Below are positions 21,422-32,900 of a stretch of 64,000 bases of DNA, piece by piece (within the stretch, counting starts at the first letter, position 1; every line of letters begins with the position of its first letter). The notes beneath the pieces are model-generated. The model was not told the origin of the DNA, searched no databases, and saw only the letters and a program-made list of their open reading frames with translations. The position numbers were made by a program, and so were the translations under genes. Source of the DNA: Pythium myriotylum (Eukaryota; Oomycota; Peronosporomycetes; Pythiales; Pythiaceae); the NCBI GenBank assembly GCA_023091665.1, contig JALJCQ010000004.1:124001-188000 (forward strand), written 5' to 3'.

Positions 21422-22797
21422 AGAAAGAGCCGATCTCTCGGTGGAGTAGGAGTAGTAGTGAGGAAGGAAGGAAGTAGGTACAGTACCTACCGACGTGGCC
21501 AGCGTAGCGTGGATGTAGTATGTATAGCTGATATTCCAATTAAAATACAGAAAAAAATAATCAGAATGCCCCTTGGTTGGGTACCCTGAAGCCTCTCTAC
21601 CGGCGGAATGAGCTGGGCTGAAACGCTGGGATGGCGTCGTGATTGTGCATTCCGAGAGGATCGGCAGCACCAGTCAAGTGGGCGCGCCCCACGTTGGGCG
21701 TGTCACCCACGAGCGCAGAGAGACAGCCTCTCTGCGTGTCAGGCTCGTCGGCGAGCCATGGTTGGTAATTTAAATCCATTGCGTAAGTATCCATTTCAGC
21801 GCCCATATTACACATCTAGATAGGATGGAGTCTGCGGGGCAGCAAGGCCATCCCGAATGACGACTTCGTCGACACAGTAGAGGCGATGGCTCTTCTCCCT
21901 TTGGGATCCGCGAAACGCTTTTCTCGCGAGCCTGCAGGTTGGTTGCTGCTCTGGTCTGGTCGTCCGAGTGCCACCATCGCAAGTTGAACCAAGTGCTGAG
22001 ACCTTCGAGCCAATCGCTGCCGTGAGCGCGACCCTGTCACAGACGAACACGTGAAACGCCCACGTTCCCAGTACATCCTCCACAACACATACATTTCAAG
22101 TATAATCCTCAATCACTTCCATTTACATACTACTTGCAAGATATTAAGTTCTGTAGGAAATAATACCCTTTGTATACACTATTAATATGCTGTTCGTCTG
22201 ATGGCGCGGGTCCTTGGTATTTTTGTCGCGCCCCCTCGAGCCAATCGCTGGCTCGGAAACCGCCAGCACGGCCACCGTGGGCCCACCCACGGCCAGTGCA
22301 CTCGACCGGCGCTGCCCGTGAGCTGCGTCGCGCGCCGAGAACGTCTCGTCATGGCCGTCGCCGGCGGCCATTTGCCGAGCGGGCGCGCGGCCGACGCGCT
22401 TGAAGCCCTAGCCGCCAGTGCTCTGAGGAGCCAATCGCATCGCTTGCTCGGCGCTGAGTCGGTTAAATTCCCGACCTCGCGCCCCCACTCCGTCGTTAGC
22501 TTTCGCATCCTGCCTCGTCTCTGGCACTTGGTATGATCGTTTCTAGCCATGTAAGAATGTTTAATTACATATACAGCCCTCCTGGGGCTTCCCCCATGCA
22601 CACCGCCGACCGCCCACCACAACGCCTCTCGCTCTCCGCCGCCGCGCGCTTCTTCTTCTTCTTCTGCTGCCGCCGCGCGTCTCGTCGGCAGCTGCGCGCG
22701 CGCCATCGAGAGCTCCTCAGCAGCTCCGCGGATCGCTGTCCTGTCTCCCGACCGAAAAAGAAAGCTTTGGCTTCCGGGGGTTCCTTCCACGTCCCAA
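21422..22797. other. Intergenic region with three CCAAT-containing repeats
   Basis: No gene was recognised. The 11-mer GAGCCAATCGC occurs three times at 22007, 22238 and 22428. Open frames here are by-products of GC-rich composition. Confidence 0.35.
22007..22438 (+). promoter_or_regulatory. Three GAGCCAATCGC motifs upstream of the PLP-enzyme gene
   Basis: Identical 11-mers with a CCAAT core lie at 22007-22017, 22238-22248 and 22428-22438, all in the same orientation. The last is 360 bases upstream of the ATG at 22798. CCAAT boxes bind NF-Y type factors in eukaryotes; regulation of the downstream gene is inferred only from position. Confidence 0.4.
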
Positions 22798-24449
22798 ATG
22801 GCCTCACATCCGATTCCGCCGAGCAGCTCCATGTCGGCGTCGATTCTCTCGCACAAGGATGCAGCGCCAGCGTCAGCGTCGGCGTCGACGCAGCCAGCGG
22901 CAACGCCAACGCCCACGCCAACGCAGAGCGAGGCCGACTGCGCGGCCGGCAACGTCTCGGGGCTCGTGGGCATGAGCGCGCTCTGGCCGCAGTGCCGCCA
23001 GTTCCTGCGCTCCATGACGCTCGGCAGCGAGTGCCGCACGTTCTTCAACCTCGAGCCCCACTCGGTCTTCCTCAACCACAACGCCTACGGCACGGCCGTG
23101 CGACCGGGTAGGTGACGACACGCCAGTTTGTGTGTGTTTTCGTGGAGATGGCTGACAGCGAGAGATCGATTGGTAGTGCTCACGGCGCAGGCGCACTTCG
23201 TCAACCAAATGGAGATGAACCCGGACCGCTTCATGCGCCGCGAGCTGCCGATCTTGCTGCGCCAGGCCGCGGCCAAGCTCGCCGAGTTCGTGCGCGCCGA
23301 CGCCGAGGATGTCGTCTTTGTGACCAATGCGACCACGGGCATGAACGCCGTGCTGCGATCCGTCGATCTCCAGGACGGCGACGAAGTGCTCTGTCTCAAC
23401 CTCACCTGTGCGTGGCTCTCTCTCTCTCTTTTGCTTGATGGGCTCGCCACTCATATCTGTCGTGCGTTGCAGACCCGTCCGTGCTCAACACGCTGCGCCA
23501 CCTGTGTTACCAGACGCAAGAGTTTGTCGAGCTCAAGGTCGTGGATGTGGAGCTGCCGATCTCAAGCTACGAGGCATTCGTGCAGCAAGTCGCTGACGCT
23601 ATCACTCCCAACACCCGCCTCGCGGTGCTCGACCACATCTCCAGCATGGGCTTCGTCGTGCCTCTGGAAAGGCTCATTCCAATCTTCCACGAACGCGGCA
23701 TCCCTGTGCTTGTTGACGGCGCCAGTGCTCCAGGCCAGCTCCCGTTGAACCTGACCGAGCTCGGTGTGGACTTCTACGTGGGCAGTTGCTACAAATGGCT
23801 CTTCGGCTCCAAGTCATGTTCCTTCCTCTACGTCGCCAAGGAGCACCAGGTTCGTGACTGACAAAAAAGCCTTCTTTTGAGATATATGAGGAGAGATAGC
23901 TCACTGTGTGCTTTGCTTGAGCAGAACATGGTGCGCCCCGTGGTCACGTCACTCAACTATGGCCAGAGCTTCATTGAAGACTTCTCGGTGCAGGGCACAC
24001 GGGACGAGTCCAACTTCCTCACGATCGTCACGGCGCTGGATTTCTACGAGAGCGTCGGCTTTGAACGCGTCTACGCTCACAACAAGGCGCTCATGGACTG
24101 GGCCAGCAACTACCTCGCGACGCTCTGGGGCACAAACGCGCAGCTCCCACCCTGGCAACGTGCTCCGTTCGTGTCGAACGTAAGAGTGCCGATCGACTGG
24201 CCCAAGAACCGCGACGGCTCGCCCATGTCAAACGACCAAGTCATCGCGATCTGCGACGCCATCATGGACCTGCTCGCCGACCGCTTCCGCCTCGTCGTGC
24301 GCGTCGCGCCCTTCCAGAACGCCATCTACGCCCGCATCAGCGCCCAGATCTACAACGAGCGGCGAGAGTTCGAACTGCTAGGCCACGCGATCCTCGAGCT
24401 CACGAAGACGCCGTCGTTATGTGACTTCCTCGCCCAACTGAGCCTGTAA
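22798..24449 (+). CDS. Class-V PLP-dependent enzyme (isopenicillin-N epimerase/cysteine desulfurase-like)
   Basis: Four exons, 22798-23107, 23177-23407, 23473-23849 and 23925-24449, joined by GT-AG introns of 69, 65 and 75 nt, give 480 residues with preserved frame. The N-terminus (about residues 1-45) is low-complexity and rich in A, S, T and P. The fold-type I domain follows: FLNHNAYGTAVRP at the start of the PLP domain, TNATTGMNAVLRS for the phosphate-binding region, VLVDGASAPGQLPL with the PLP-pyridine-contacting aspartate, and GSCYKWLFGSK with the probable Schiff-base lysine (family pattern HKWL). The closest architecture is the isopenicillin-N-epimerase-like branch; many eukaryotic members have unknown amino-acid substrates. 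No obvious targeting signal was found. Other class-V desulfurases are possible but less likely, as no conserved active cysteine loop was seen. Confidence 0.85.
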
Positions 24450-24961
24450 CCCCTCTCGATGGATCCGCTCGAGCCGTCCTCGCCCAGGACGCTGGTGTAC
24501 ACTGCCACATACTATATATTCGCGCTGTCTCGGAGCAGCAGGAGGCAGTCGCTTCAATATACCCGTGTCGTCCTCGCTCGCTGCATTTTTACGAACACTG
24601 AGTGTATCATTATGCACTGTTCGAGTAGTAGTACTCTGCATGCTCTTGTACTACCGCGTTCGATAGTACTACCAAGCCAGTAGTACTACTACTCCCCCCG
24701 TCCTTCCAGTAGTACTACTTCTAAACTAATACAACCACATCTGTGACATGTGAGCTGATCCGTGGTTTTTGGAGGGGGGGGGGGGGGGGGGGGGGGGGCA
24801 AGGTGAGCTCTTCGCGTTCTCTCTCTCGGTCTCTCTCCGTCATCGCGCCCAGCCGTCATCGGCCTCCATAGAAACTTCGAGACAACCTCCGACAGCCGTC
24901 TCGTTTCTCCGAACGAGTCGCCTGTTGTGGTTTTTTCCCGCCGTCATCACTTGCAATCGCC
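24450..24961. other. Intergenic region with AGTAGTACT repeats and a G25 run
   Basis: Several AGTAGTACT/AGTACTACT motifs cluster at about 24625-24720. A run of 25 guanines lies at 24774-24798. It separates the PLP-enzyme gene from the SYLF gene in tandem orientation. Confidence 0.5.
24774..24798. repeat. Poly-G homopolymer (25 nt)
   Basis: Twenty-five consecutive G residues lie on the coding strand, about 165 bases upstream of the SYLF gene ATG at 24962. Confidence 0.95.
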
Positions 24962-26104
24962 ATGGAAGCGCTGCGCTCGCTGCAGGCCAAGACCGGCCAG
25001 ATGACCGAGTCCATTTCCAACATGGAGGGCGCGATCCGACAGGCCGAGGAGACGCTCGAGCATCTCTTCAACCCGAACTTGGAGCAGGATAAGAAGATCC
25101 CGATTGATTTGCTCCACCAGGCCAAGGGGCTCGCGTTCCTCACGGTCGTCAAGGCCGGATTCGTCTGGACGGCGCGCGTCGGCACGGGCGTCGTGCTCTC
25201 CAAGCTGCCCGATGGCCGCTGGTCGGCGCCGTCGGCCATCGGCACGGTCGGCATGGGCTTTGGCGCCGAGCTCGGCGGCCAGCTCATCGAGTTCATGATC
25301 ATTCTCAACTCGGACCAGGCCGTCAAGAGCTTCATGCAGAAGGGCCAGCTCTCAGCCGGTGCCAACATTGAATTCGCGGCAGGCCCGTACGGCCGCGCGG
25401 CCGGCGCGGCGGCCAACCTCAGCTCCTCGGGCATCGCGCCCAACTACACGTACAGCCACAGCAAGGGTCTCTTCGGAGGTGTCGGTCTCCAGGGCTCGGC
25501 GATCGCGGCGCGCTCGGACCTGAACAAGAAGTTTTACGGCCGTGAGATCACTCCGACCGAGATTCTCACGGGCGCTGTCGAGCAGCCGGCGGCGGCCTCG
25601 CAGCTCTACGACGCGCTCAACCGCATCGCGAGCATCCCGCCGTCGAACACGGGCACGATGCTCAAGAACAAGTTCCTCTCGCCGTTCCTCGAGCGCATGC
25701 CGTCGCCGGCCGTGGGCCCGGACATCCAGATCGTCTACGACCGCGTGCTCGCGACGATCGATGCGGTCGCCGGTCCGGACGGCGTCGAGGAGTTCAAGAC
25801 CCGCTGCAAAGAGTACGGCCAGAACCGGTGCACGGACGAGGAGTTCTCCAACTACCTCACCAACAAGTTCACCAAGGACCACCTCATCCACCTCATTCCG
25901 GACGTCATCAAGCTGCTGCAGGACGCCGACAAGCGCAAGTTCCTCTGGGTGCGTTGCTCACGCATTTGTTCACTGACACTGTCTGTTCTTGTCACTCACG
26001 GTGGACGTTGTGTGATAAAATAGGATTACTACCTGCGCCTCAAGTCGGAGGCCACGGCAGCTCAGGCAGATGCGCCAGCGGCGGCCTCGCCCTCTCTCTT
26101 CTAA
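24962..26104 (+). CDS. SYLF-domain (YSC84/SH3YL1-type) lipid-binding protein
   Basis: Two exons, 24962-25948 and 26024-26104, with a 75-nt GT-AG intron, give 355 residues. After a short amphipathic N-terminus, the SYLF (DUF500) domain spans about residues 50-215. It has IPIDLLHQAKGLAFLTVVKAG, TGVVLSKLPDGRWSAPSAIG, GGQLIEFMIILNS and YTYSHSKGLFGGVGLQGSAI, all typical of YSC84/SH3YL1. The family binds phosphoinositides and links membranes to actin at endocytic sites. No SH3 domain follows; instead there is a helical C-terminal extension (about 215-355). The second exon adds only 26 residues. Function in trafficking is inferred from the family. Confidence 0.87.
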
Positions 26105-26327
26105 GTCTCTGCAGTTTGTTTCTCTCTTCTTCTTTTCTTGATATGTTCACGGTGCGACCAATCTACACGCTCCTAAAGCCTCTCTGGCTTGGAGCAGAAC
26201 ACCAGTGCATAGTGGTTGGCGTTATTTTTTGTCTCATCTTGGTATTACACTCTTTACCATCATGATGGTCGCCCTGGCGGGGGAAACGTTATTCTCTCTA
26301 TAGTTTGTGGTCTAGACTCGTGCGCGC

Positions 26328-27521
26328 TCATCGCCGAGTGCTTCTGTTGGTGTCCTCTTCGTCGTCCGACGGCAGTGGGAAAGTGATTCGGCGAGCCGAG
26401 GGCTCTCTCCTCTCGAGTGTGAGGTCCTGGTAGTAGAACGCGCGGTCGTCGTCTTCGTTGTCGCCGTCGTTCGAAAGCAAACTCGTATTATCCAGTCCGG
26501 ACTCCTCGTCGTCCGACGACGTCAGCGACGAGTAGAACCACGACGTGCAGAAGCGCTCTTTGTAGGCGTCGAGCGAGCTCTTGTTGGTGCCGTAGACCAC
26601 GGCGTTGAGCAATGGCTGCAGAGGGTCGCAGATGCACTCCATGAACGTCAGGAACGTGTTGGGCGTGTGGTCTTTTCGGAAATACTGCACGAGCCGATTC
26701 ACGACGCCCCATACCGAGCAGAGGAAGAAGATCACGAGGTAGAGCGCGACGCGGCGGCGCAGGCGGTGCTGCATCGGGTCGCCTGCGAGGAACTTGAGGA
26801 TCACGTGGTAGACGGCTGAATTGAACACGAAGACGACGCCGATGGGCGCGTAGAAGAGGAGGAGCTGCTGCATGGCGCCGTCGCGACGCCACGTTTTCTC
26901 GTCGGTCTTGTCTCGATTCGAGATCCAGCACCAGCGGCGGTCGGCGCCACCGACGCCCAAGTGGCCCGTGAGCTGCCGCAGCACGAGGAACGCGAGCACG
27001 AGGCCCGGGAGCCCCCAGCCCACGAGCCGGTAGCTGTTGAGCAGGCGTTCCGGGTACTCGTTGCGTACGACAATGATCTGGTAGAGGTGGAACGCGAAGC
27101 AGGCCGTCCAGAGGTACGATGCGAGGTAGAAGTACTGGAGCACAAAGGCCTGCGTGTAGCAGGCCGTCTCGGTCGCCAGGTAGTGCGCGCCCGTGCCGTT
27201 GACGACGATGGAGCTACAGCGAAGCAAACAAGTTATAATTTGAATGCCACAAATTAGAATGAGAAAAACGCATTTGGAGCAGAGCTACGTGGAAAATCAC
27301 ACGCACAGCGCAAAGCCAAAGGCCGTGGCGAGGCCGGCGAGCCCCATGGACGCGACGATGCGGCGGCTCAGGTAGTTGGGCAGCGAGAAGCTTTTCCAGG
27401 TCGTGAAGACGAACGCGCAGCCGAGAAACGAGACGACCGACGAGGCGATGAGCAGCGCCTGCTCGGCCGCCGCGAGCGCCGCCGGCGAGCCCACGTGGAG
27501 CCACGGAGGAGGCGTCGCCAT
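26328..27521 (-). CDS. Seven-helix receptor, cAMP-receptor/GPR157-like
   Basis: Two exons on the minus strand, 27307-27521 and 26328-27213, with a 93-nt intron (donor GTGCGT), give 366 residues. About seven hydrophobic helices can be counted: near residues 15-35, 50-70, 85-110, 130-150, 180-205, 230-250 and 265-285. A cysteine in the first extracellular part and W-C-W-I-S in the second loop fit the cAR/secretin-like class E layout. The final helix reads PLLNAVVYGTN, reminiscent of NPxxY. The long acidic, serine-rich tail (TSSDDEESG..., SNDGDNEDDD) is a likely phosphorylation target. It acts at the plasma membrane, probably through a heterotrimeric G protein; the ligand is unknown. A second donor six bases downstream would also keep the frame, so the splice is not certain. 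Confidence 0.78.
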
Positions 27522-28132
27522 GGCGGCGAGAAAGAGAGAGATGAGCTGCGGAGCAGGTGGGAAGAGAAGTGGCTTCCAGGAAGTCACGCGCGCCAAGGTC
27601 TCCGCTAAAGTACTGTACTCTATGGGAGGATGGGTACACTGTGACGAGCAATGCGCGACAAGAAAGGAGAATGCGGATTGCAAAGATCGTGGAGAGTGGA
27701 ATCGAGTGGCTCGATGCGTTAGTCAGGTGAGAAGAACTCTTAGAGCTTTGGAGCTTTGGGAGAATTCGCGGTCTTCGCTCGGGATGGAGAACTTTCTCAG
27801 TGGGTTGTGCTAGGGCATTTGAGACGGCAAGGCCTCGCCACCACGAGTTCGAGTCTTCAGGCACGTGTGCAGGTCTCGTGCTATGAGAAGCCCGTGAGTC
27901 GGGTGTCGTGGCTTTACGGCAGTATTGGTCAACGTACATTGCCACGTGCGATCGACCCCAAGTACGTCGGATCAGATACTCTGTCCTCGTCTGGAAGCTC
28001 GACATGTCCGTGGTGCTGCTTGCTTCACACTAGTCTACAGGCTCTACACCTCACAGGAGATCATCATCGTGCAGGGTTCGTTACATGGTGGAATTGGATT
28101 TATAAGTTAGTAATGGTACGTGTTTGGTGTGT
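27522..28132. other. Intergenic, no gene recognised
   Basis: This is the 5' flank of the receptor gene and 3' flank of the patatin-like gene. Nothing recognisable was found. Confidence 0.35.
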
Positions 28133-29236
28133 CTAGGCAGCGAGCGAGGCCTTGGGCGGGAGCAGCGCCGCGAGCTCGTGGTGGTGCGCGCGCGCGTCCT
28201 CGTAGCCCATGTCGAAGCGTTGCTGGTGGGTCGCGATGTCGACGCTCAAGTGGAAAGCCGTGATGTGGTGTGAGCGCCACGTCCAGGGCTTGATGAGCAG
28301 CCGAGGGCGGCTCGTGTCCGAGAGATCGGTCGCGCTCTGCGGGTTGGCGCCGTTCGTGAGCTGCTTGGGCGCCACGGCGTCGTGCGGGCTCTGAGGCTGT
28401 GGCAGCAAGCCGTTGATGAGCTTGGCCATGGGCTTGGTGAGCGACGGGAACCACCGGTCGGCGATCGCGGTCGTCGTGGAGCGCACGGTGTCGGCCGCGA
28501 GCTGCACGCCGTGGTAGTAGATGTCGGCCCAGGTCGAGTAGTCACCGCAGTTGACGCCCTTGAAGTTGGTGATGCCGCCGTCCACGTACCACTTGCCGCG
28601 GTGCTCGATGCAGGGCTTGCCCGAGAGCGCAAAGGGGATCAAGGCCGACGCGAGGATCGACTTCATGAGATCGTCGAGGTCGGTCCACGACGTGTGGCGC
28701 TCCGCCTGCATGGACGGGAACCGCGTGACGGCGATCGCGAGGTGCTTCTTCTGCACGCGGAGGTGCACGTCCTTGTCGTCCTTCCACAAGTCCTGGATGG
28801 TCTTGGCCACGATCGCGCCGTAGCGTCCGTAGCCGCTGTACCACGAGGCCTTCTCCGGCACGATGGCCTTCTGGCTCTGCTGGATCACTTCCCAGGCCTT
28901 GTACACGTCCGTCTCGGCCGCCAGCAGTGTCGCCGACCACGAGCCGCCCGAGCAACCCGAGAAATGGCACCCGGAGAGGTCAAAGTGGTCCTGCAGGTAC
29001 GCCGCCGTGCCCATTTGGTAGACGAACGCGCCGCCCGAGGCCGAGAACGCAATCTCCACGGGCTGTCGCTCGCCGGCCGCGAGCGGCGCCTCGGGTCGCA
29101 GCGAGAGGCTCGCGCCGTCGGCCTCGAGCTCGTCGTCGCTGTGGGCCACTGTTTCGCAGTCCTGAACGTTGTGCGCGTGCTCGCGCAGCAGCAAGTCGTC
29201 GGCGCTGGTCGCGTGGTGGAGAACGGCAGGCGACAT
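28133..29236 (-). CDS. Patatin-like phospholipase
   Basis: A 367-residue single-exon gene starting at the ATG at 29236. The patatin-type Ser-Asp dyad is clear: the oxyanion region is SASGGAFVYQMG (about residues 65-76), the nucleophile elbow is GCSGG with S96, and the aspartate is D219 in WYVDGGITNF. Such enzymes hydrolyse acyl chains from phospholipids or neutral lipids. No signal peptide or clear transmembrane helix was seen, so a cytosolic or peripheral location is likely. The ~60-residue acidic N-terminus and the C-terminal region after residue 260 are unrecognised. GC-rich codon use produces a long spurious frame on the opposite strand. Confidence 0.88.
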   Translation of the reverse strand: MSPAVLHHATSADDLLLREHAHNVQDCETVAHSDDELEADGASLSLRPEAPLAAGERQPVEIAFSASGGAFVYQMGTAAYLQDHFDLSGCHFSGCSGGSWSATLLAAETDVYKAWEVIQQSQKAIVPEKASWYSGYGRYGAIVAKTIQDLWKDDKDVHLRVQKKHLAIAVTRFPSMQAERHTSWTDLDDLMKSILASALIPFALSGKPCIEHRGKWYVDGGITNFKGVNCGDYSTWADIYYHGVQLAADTVRSTTTAIADRWFPSLTKPMAKLINGLLPQPQSPHDAVAPKQLTNGANPQSATDLSDTSRPRLLIKPWTWRSHHITAFHLSVDIATHQQRFDMGYEDARAHHHELAALLPPKASLAA

Positions 29237-29907
29237 GGAAGGAAGATAAAAGAGAGAGACGATCGGCAGAGAGGAGGATCAAGAATGGGAAGTCGAGGTC
29301 CACGTCTCGCCGGGGATGCGAAGAGCGTCCATCCTCCTGCTCGCGTCGCTTCGCGTTGACAAGCACCCTGAGCAAGCCGAGGGTGCTACGCCGGACTCGA
29401 TGACATCAGCGCCGGCGAGAAAGTGCAGCCATTTGGAGGAGCTCTTCATAATACCTTGAAAACCTTTCTGAGACAGCTTGACTTGATAATTGTAAATGCG
29501 GGATTTTTGGACTGCGCAAATGTTGTTGGGAAGCTTGTGGAGAATTTCTCGTGGGTGAGAAGAGCCCTCGAGTCATGACGTCATGGCCTCCGATCTTCCA
29601 GCATCGGAGCCCTGTGGAGCGTCCCCAGTGATGATGTTGCACCATTTGACGGGCATCGCTGTCGCAGGAGATCGAGCGAGCTGCGACGTGGCTTCCCAGA
29701 GCCGTTTCGCCATGACGACATCAGTCGCGTGGATACGAAAAAGCTCTTCTTCATCGGCTCCAGAAACGTTTACGTGTCAGGTTACGCATGGATGAAAGCG
29801 GCGGCTCCTGCGTCATAGACGACAGACGATCGAAAGACACGCGGAAAGATCCTCGTTGCCTCCATTCTGCTACGAAAAAAAACTCAGATCGCTAGATTGT
29901 ACACCGG
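29237..29907. other. Intergenic, no gene recognised
   Basis: The region between the tandem minus-strand patatin and ABC transporter genes has no motif-bearing frame on either strand. Confidence 0.35.
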
Positions 29908-32900
29908 TCAGCTGGTGGGCGTCTGGAACTTTTCCAGATATCCGCCTTCTTTCATGAGCTCGAAGAAATGACCCGAGCCTCGCTGTACGAGCTCGCTGGG
30001 TGACGCGTACTCGACCAGGCGACCTTTGTCCAACACAAGGATGCGGTCGGAATCCAAGATCGTGTCGAGTCGGTGGGCAATCGTCAGCACGGTCGAGCGC
30101 TTGAACGCCGTGCGGATCACTTGCTGCAGTGCCTTGTCGGTCTCGTGGTCGATCGCTGCTGTCGCTTCATCAAAGATGACGATACGCGAGTGGCGCAGCA
30201 ACGCACGCGCCATGCACAGCATCTGACGCTCGCCGACGCTAAAGTTCTCGCCGTTCTCTTCCACGATGCACTCGAGCTTCTTGTCGTCACTCGCCACACG
30301 GTCGGTCAAGCCTACCTGGCGGATCGTGCGCCATAGTTCCTCATCGCTGAATTGGCCAAAGAGATCGAGGTTGCTGCGTAGCGTCCCTTTGAACAGCACA
30401 GGGTTTTGTGGGATGATCGACAGCTTCTCTCGCAGTGTTGCGAGACCAAGCGTGGCCACATCCTCACCGTCAATGACGATCGAACCGGACACCAATTCGT
30501 TGATTCGGAACAGAGCCATGGTCAGACTTGACTTGCCAGCGCCTGTGCGACCGACGATGCCGACCTTCTCACCTCCCTTCACAGTGAATGAGAGATTTGT
30601 GAGCACGAACGGGTCTCGTTGCTTGTAGCGGAAGCACACGCTGTTGAATTGAATCGAGCCCATCGAAGGCCATTCGAGCTTGGGTGGCGGATCTTTCGCA
30701 GGGATTCGATGTGGCGCCTCGTGGGGAATGTCGATGTACTCTTGGATACGCTCGGGGCTGACCATGGCAGACTCAATCTCCGTCACGATCTTCACTAACT
30801 CCTCGAGGTTCTGCGAGACCTTGAGGGAGTACGAGAACGCTAGGCCGATGATCGCGGCATCTAGCTCGTTGCGGAGCAAAATCAATGAAGTCGTGACCAC
30901 CAAAACGAGCACACTCCCGATCAACTGGATGCGAAGGGAGAACCACTGGGAGACACATAGCTGGGCGTACCACATTCTACTGTTGGCATCAAGTTTGCGG
31001 TAGTTTGTATTCACGAATCGCTCGACCTGGTGCCTGCCGAACGCGCGCACAACGTAACCACCATCAACAGACTCGGACAAGTGGTTCAGCACCGGAGCCT
31101 GGCTCGTCTTGACGAGTCGCTCGAGTTCGCGTGCAGGCCGAATGAAGAACACGCCGATCCAGCAGTAAATGGCGGCGACGGGGATGAGAAGCAGTCCTCG
31201 CCACTGAATGACGACAGCTGCGACGACTGTGCTGAAGAAAACGGTGAACAATGATTGCGCGAGACGGCCAAACTTCTGCGGGAGGTTCATGTCCACAAGT
31301 GAGACGTCACCTGCATAGCGAGTGAGGATGCGGCCGATGGGGTTTGCGTCGAAGAAGCGCATAGGCGCGTGCATGAGCGAGTCAGTCATCCAGTCAAAGA
31401 GGTTTCGAGCCGCACGCAAGCCATACACTGTCACCATCAGCATACGAACGAGCACCATGGCGGCCGACGCGAGACCCAACGCTGCGTAGATTGACAGGCG
31501 ATACGTATCACTTGGCCGAGCATCCTTATTCTCGATCGCCTTATCCCCTGCCCACAAGCTCAGCCAAAAATCGCTCCCGATCTGCAGAAACTGCCAGACC
31601 AGCTGAGATGACACGAAGAAGAGCACCACGCCCAAGCCGCCGACTGCATGGTAGTACGCAGAGAATACATGCTTGCTCACACGGCCTTCAAAACGCTGTT
31701 CATCTTCAATAAGCTTTCCGGTCTTTTGCAACTGTTTGACAGAGTCGTGGCTTACAATAACTCCAGCAAGTTCACCATCACTGATTACCGCGCTGCTGGT
31801 TTTGACGAGAGAGGATCCACCCGATACAGGAGAAATCGGCGGTTCATGAGTAGGACGATCCCCGGTTTGACGAGTCTCCACGACTTGACCAGCTTCGTCG
31901 ATCGTGATTGCATGGGTGATGTGGTTTGAAGCAATGATCTCAGGGTTGTGGGTGACTAGCACAATCGTCTTGTGGCGGAGCAGACCAAGCAAACACTTCT
32001 GAAAGATCTCGTTCTGCACGATAGCGTCGACGGCTGAGAGTGGTGAATCTAAAATGTAGATGCACGCGTCGCTGTAGCATGCACGCGCAAGTGCGATGCG
32101 AGCTTTTTGACCTCCGGACACATTCACGCCACGTTCTCCAATCTCGGTCTGGTCTCCAGCAGGCAGCGTCTTCAGATCTGCTAACAACGCACAACCCTCC
32201 AGAACCTTCTCGTACTTCTTGCGATCGAATGGAAGCCCAAATAAAATATTTTCGCGCACAGTCATGTTCTGGATCCACGGCTGCTGTGAGCAGTACGCGA
32301 TACTGCCGCCAACATAGACCGACCCTTTTCGCTTGACCATCTCACCAAGCAGCGCCGAGCACAGCGAAGACTTTCCACAACCGACTTGGCCGTGGACAAC
32401 GTAGAATTCCCCGCTCTTGACTTGGAGATTGACGTTCCTCAGGACGGACGAGCCGTTGTCCCAGCTGAACTCTCCGTTATCAACAGCGATGATGACGTTC
32501 TTGGTAATGTACTTGTCAGCCACAGCGTCGCGGATGGTTTGAACGTTTCTTGAGTCTAGCTCCGGCATTTCCAGGAACGAAGAAACATGCTCCACACCGA
32601 CCTTGGACTGAATGAGCATTGGAATCACCTGAGTGATCTGTCGTAGAGGTCCCTGGATTAACTGAAACAGCGCGATGCTGCTGAAAACGATCGCTGGTGT
32701 GAGCTCTTTCTTGACAACCGTAGTGAAGACGCCAAATGTAACAATATTGATGAACACGGGCATACCCCAAAGCAAAGCAATACTCCAGGCCACTAAGATT
32801 CGGCGTGAAAACAAATCCCGCATCTCTGTCGCTCTCGCTTGGCGGATTTGGTCTCGAAACTGACCTTCCCACGCGTTGAATTTGACAATACTGATTGCTT

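Noticed and set aside
19967..21670. 567-codon open frame on the minus strand
   Set aside because: It lies antisense to the SMP-30-like gene, and its composition (V, H, R, A, D-rich, no motifs) is the usual shadow of GC-rich third positions.
22182..23081. 299-codon minus-strand frame overlapping the PLP-enzyme exon 1
   Set aside because: No motifs were seen; it overlaps a supported exon and shows strong composition bias.
28382..29359. 325-codon plus-strand frame opposite the patatin-like gene
   Set aside because: The patatin frame has full catalytic motifs; this one is compositional only.
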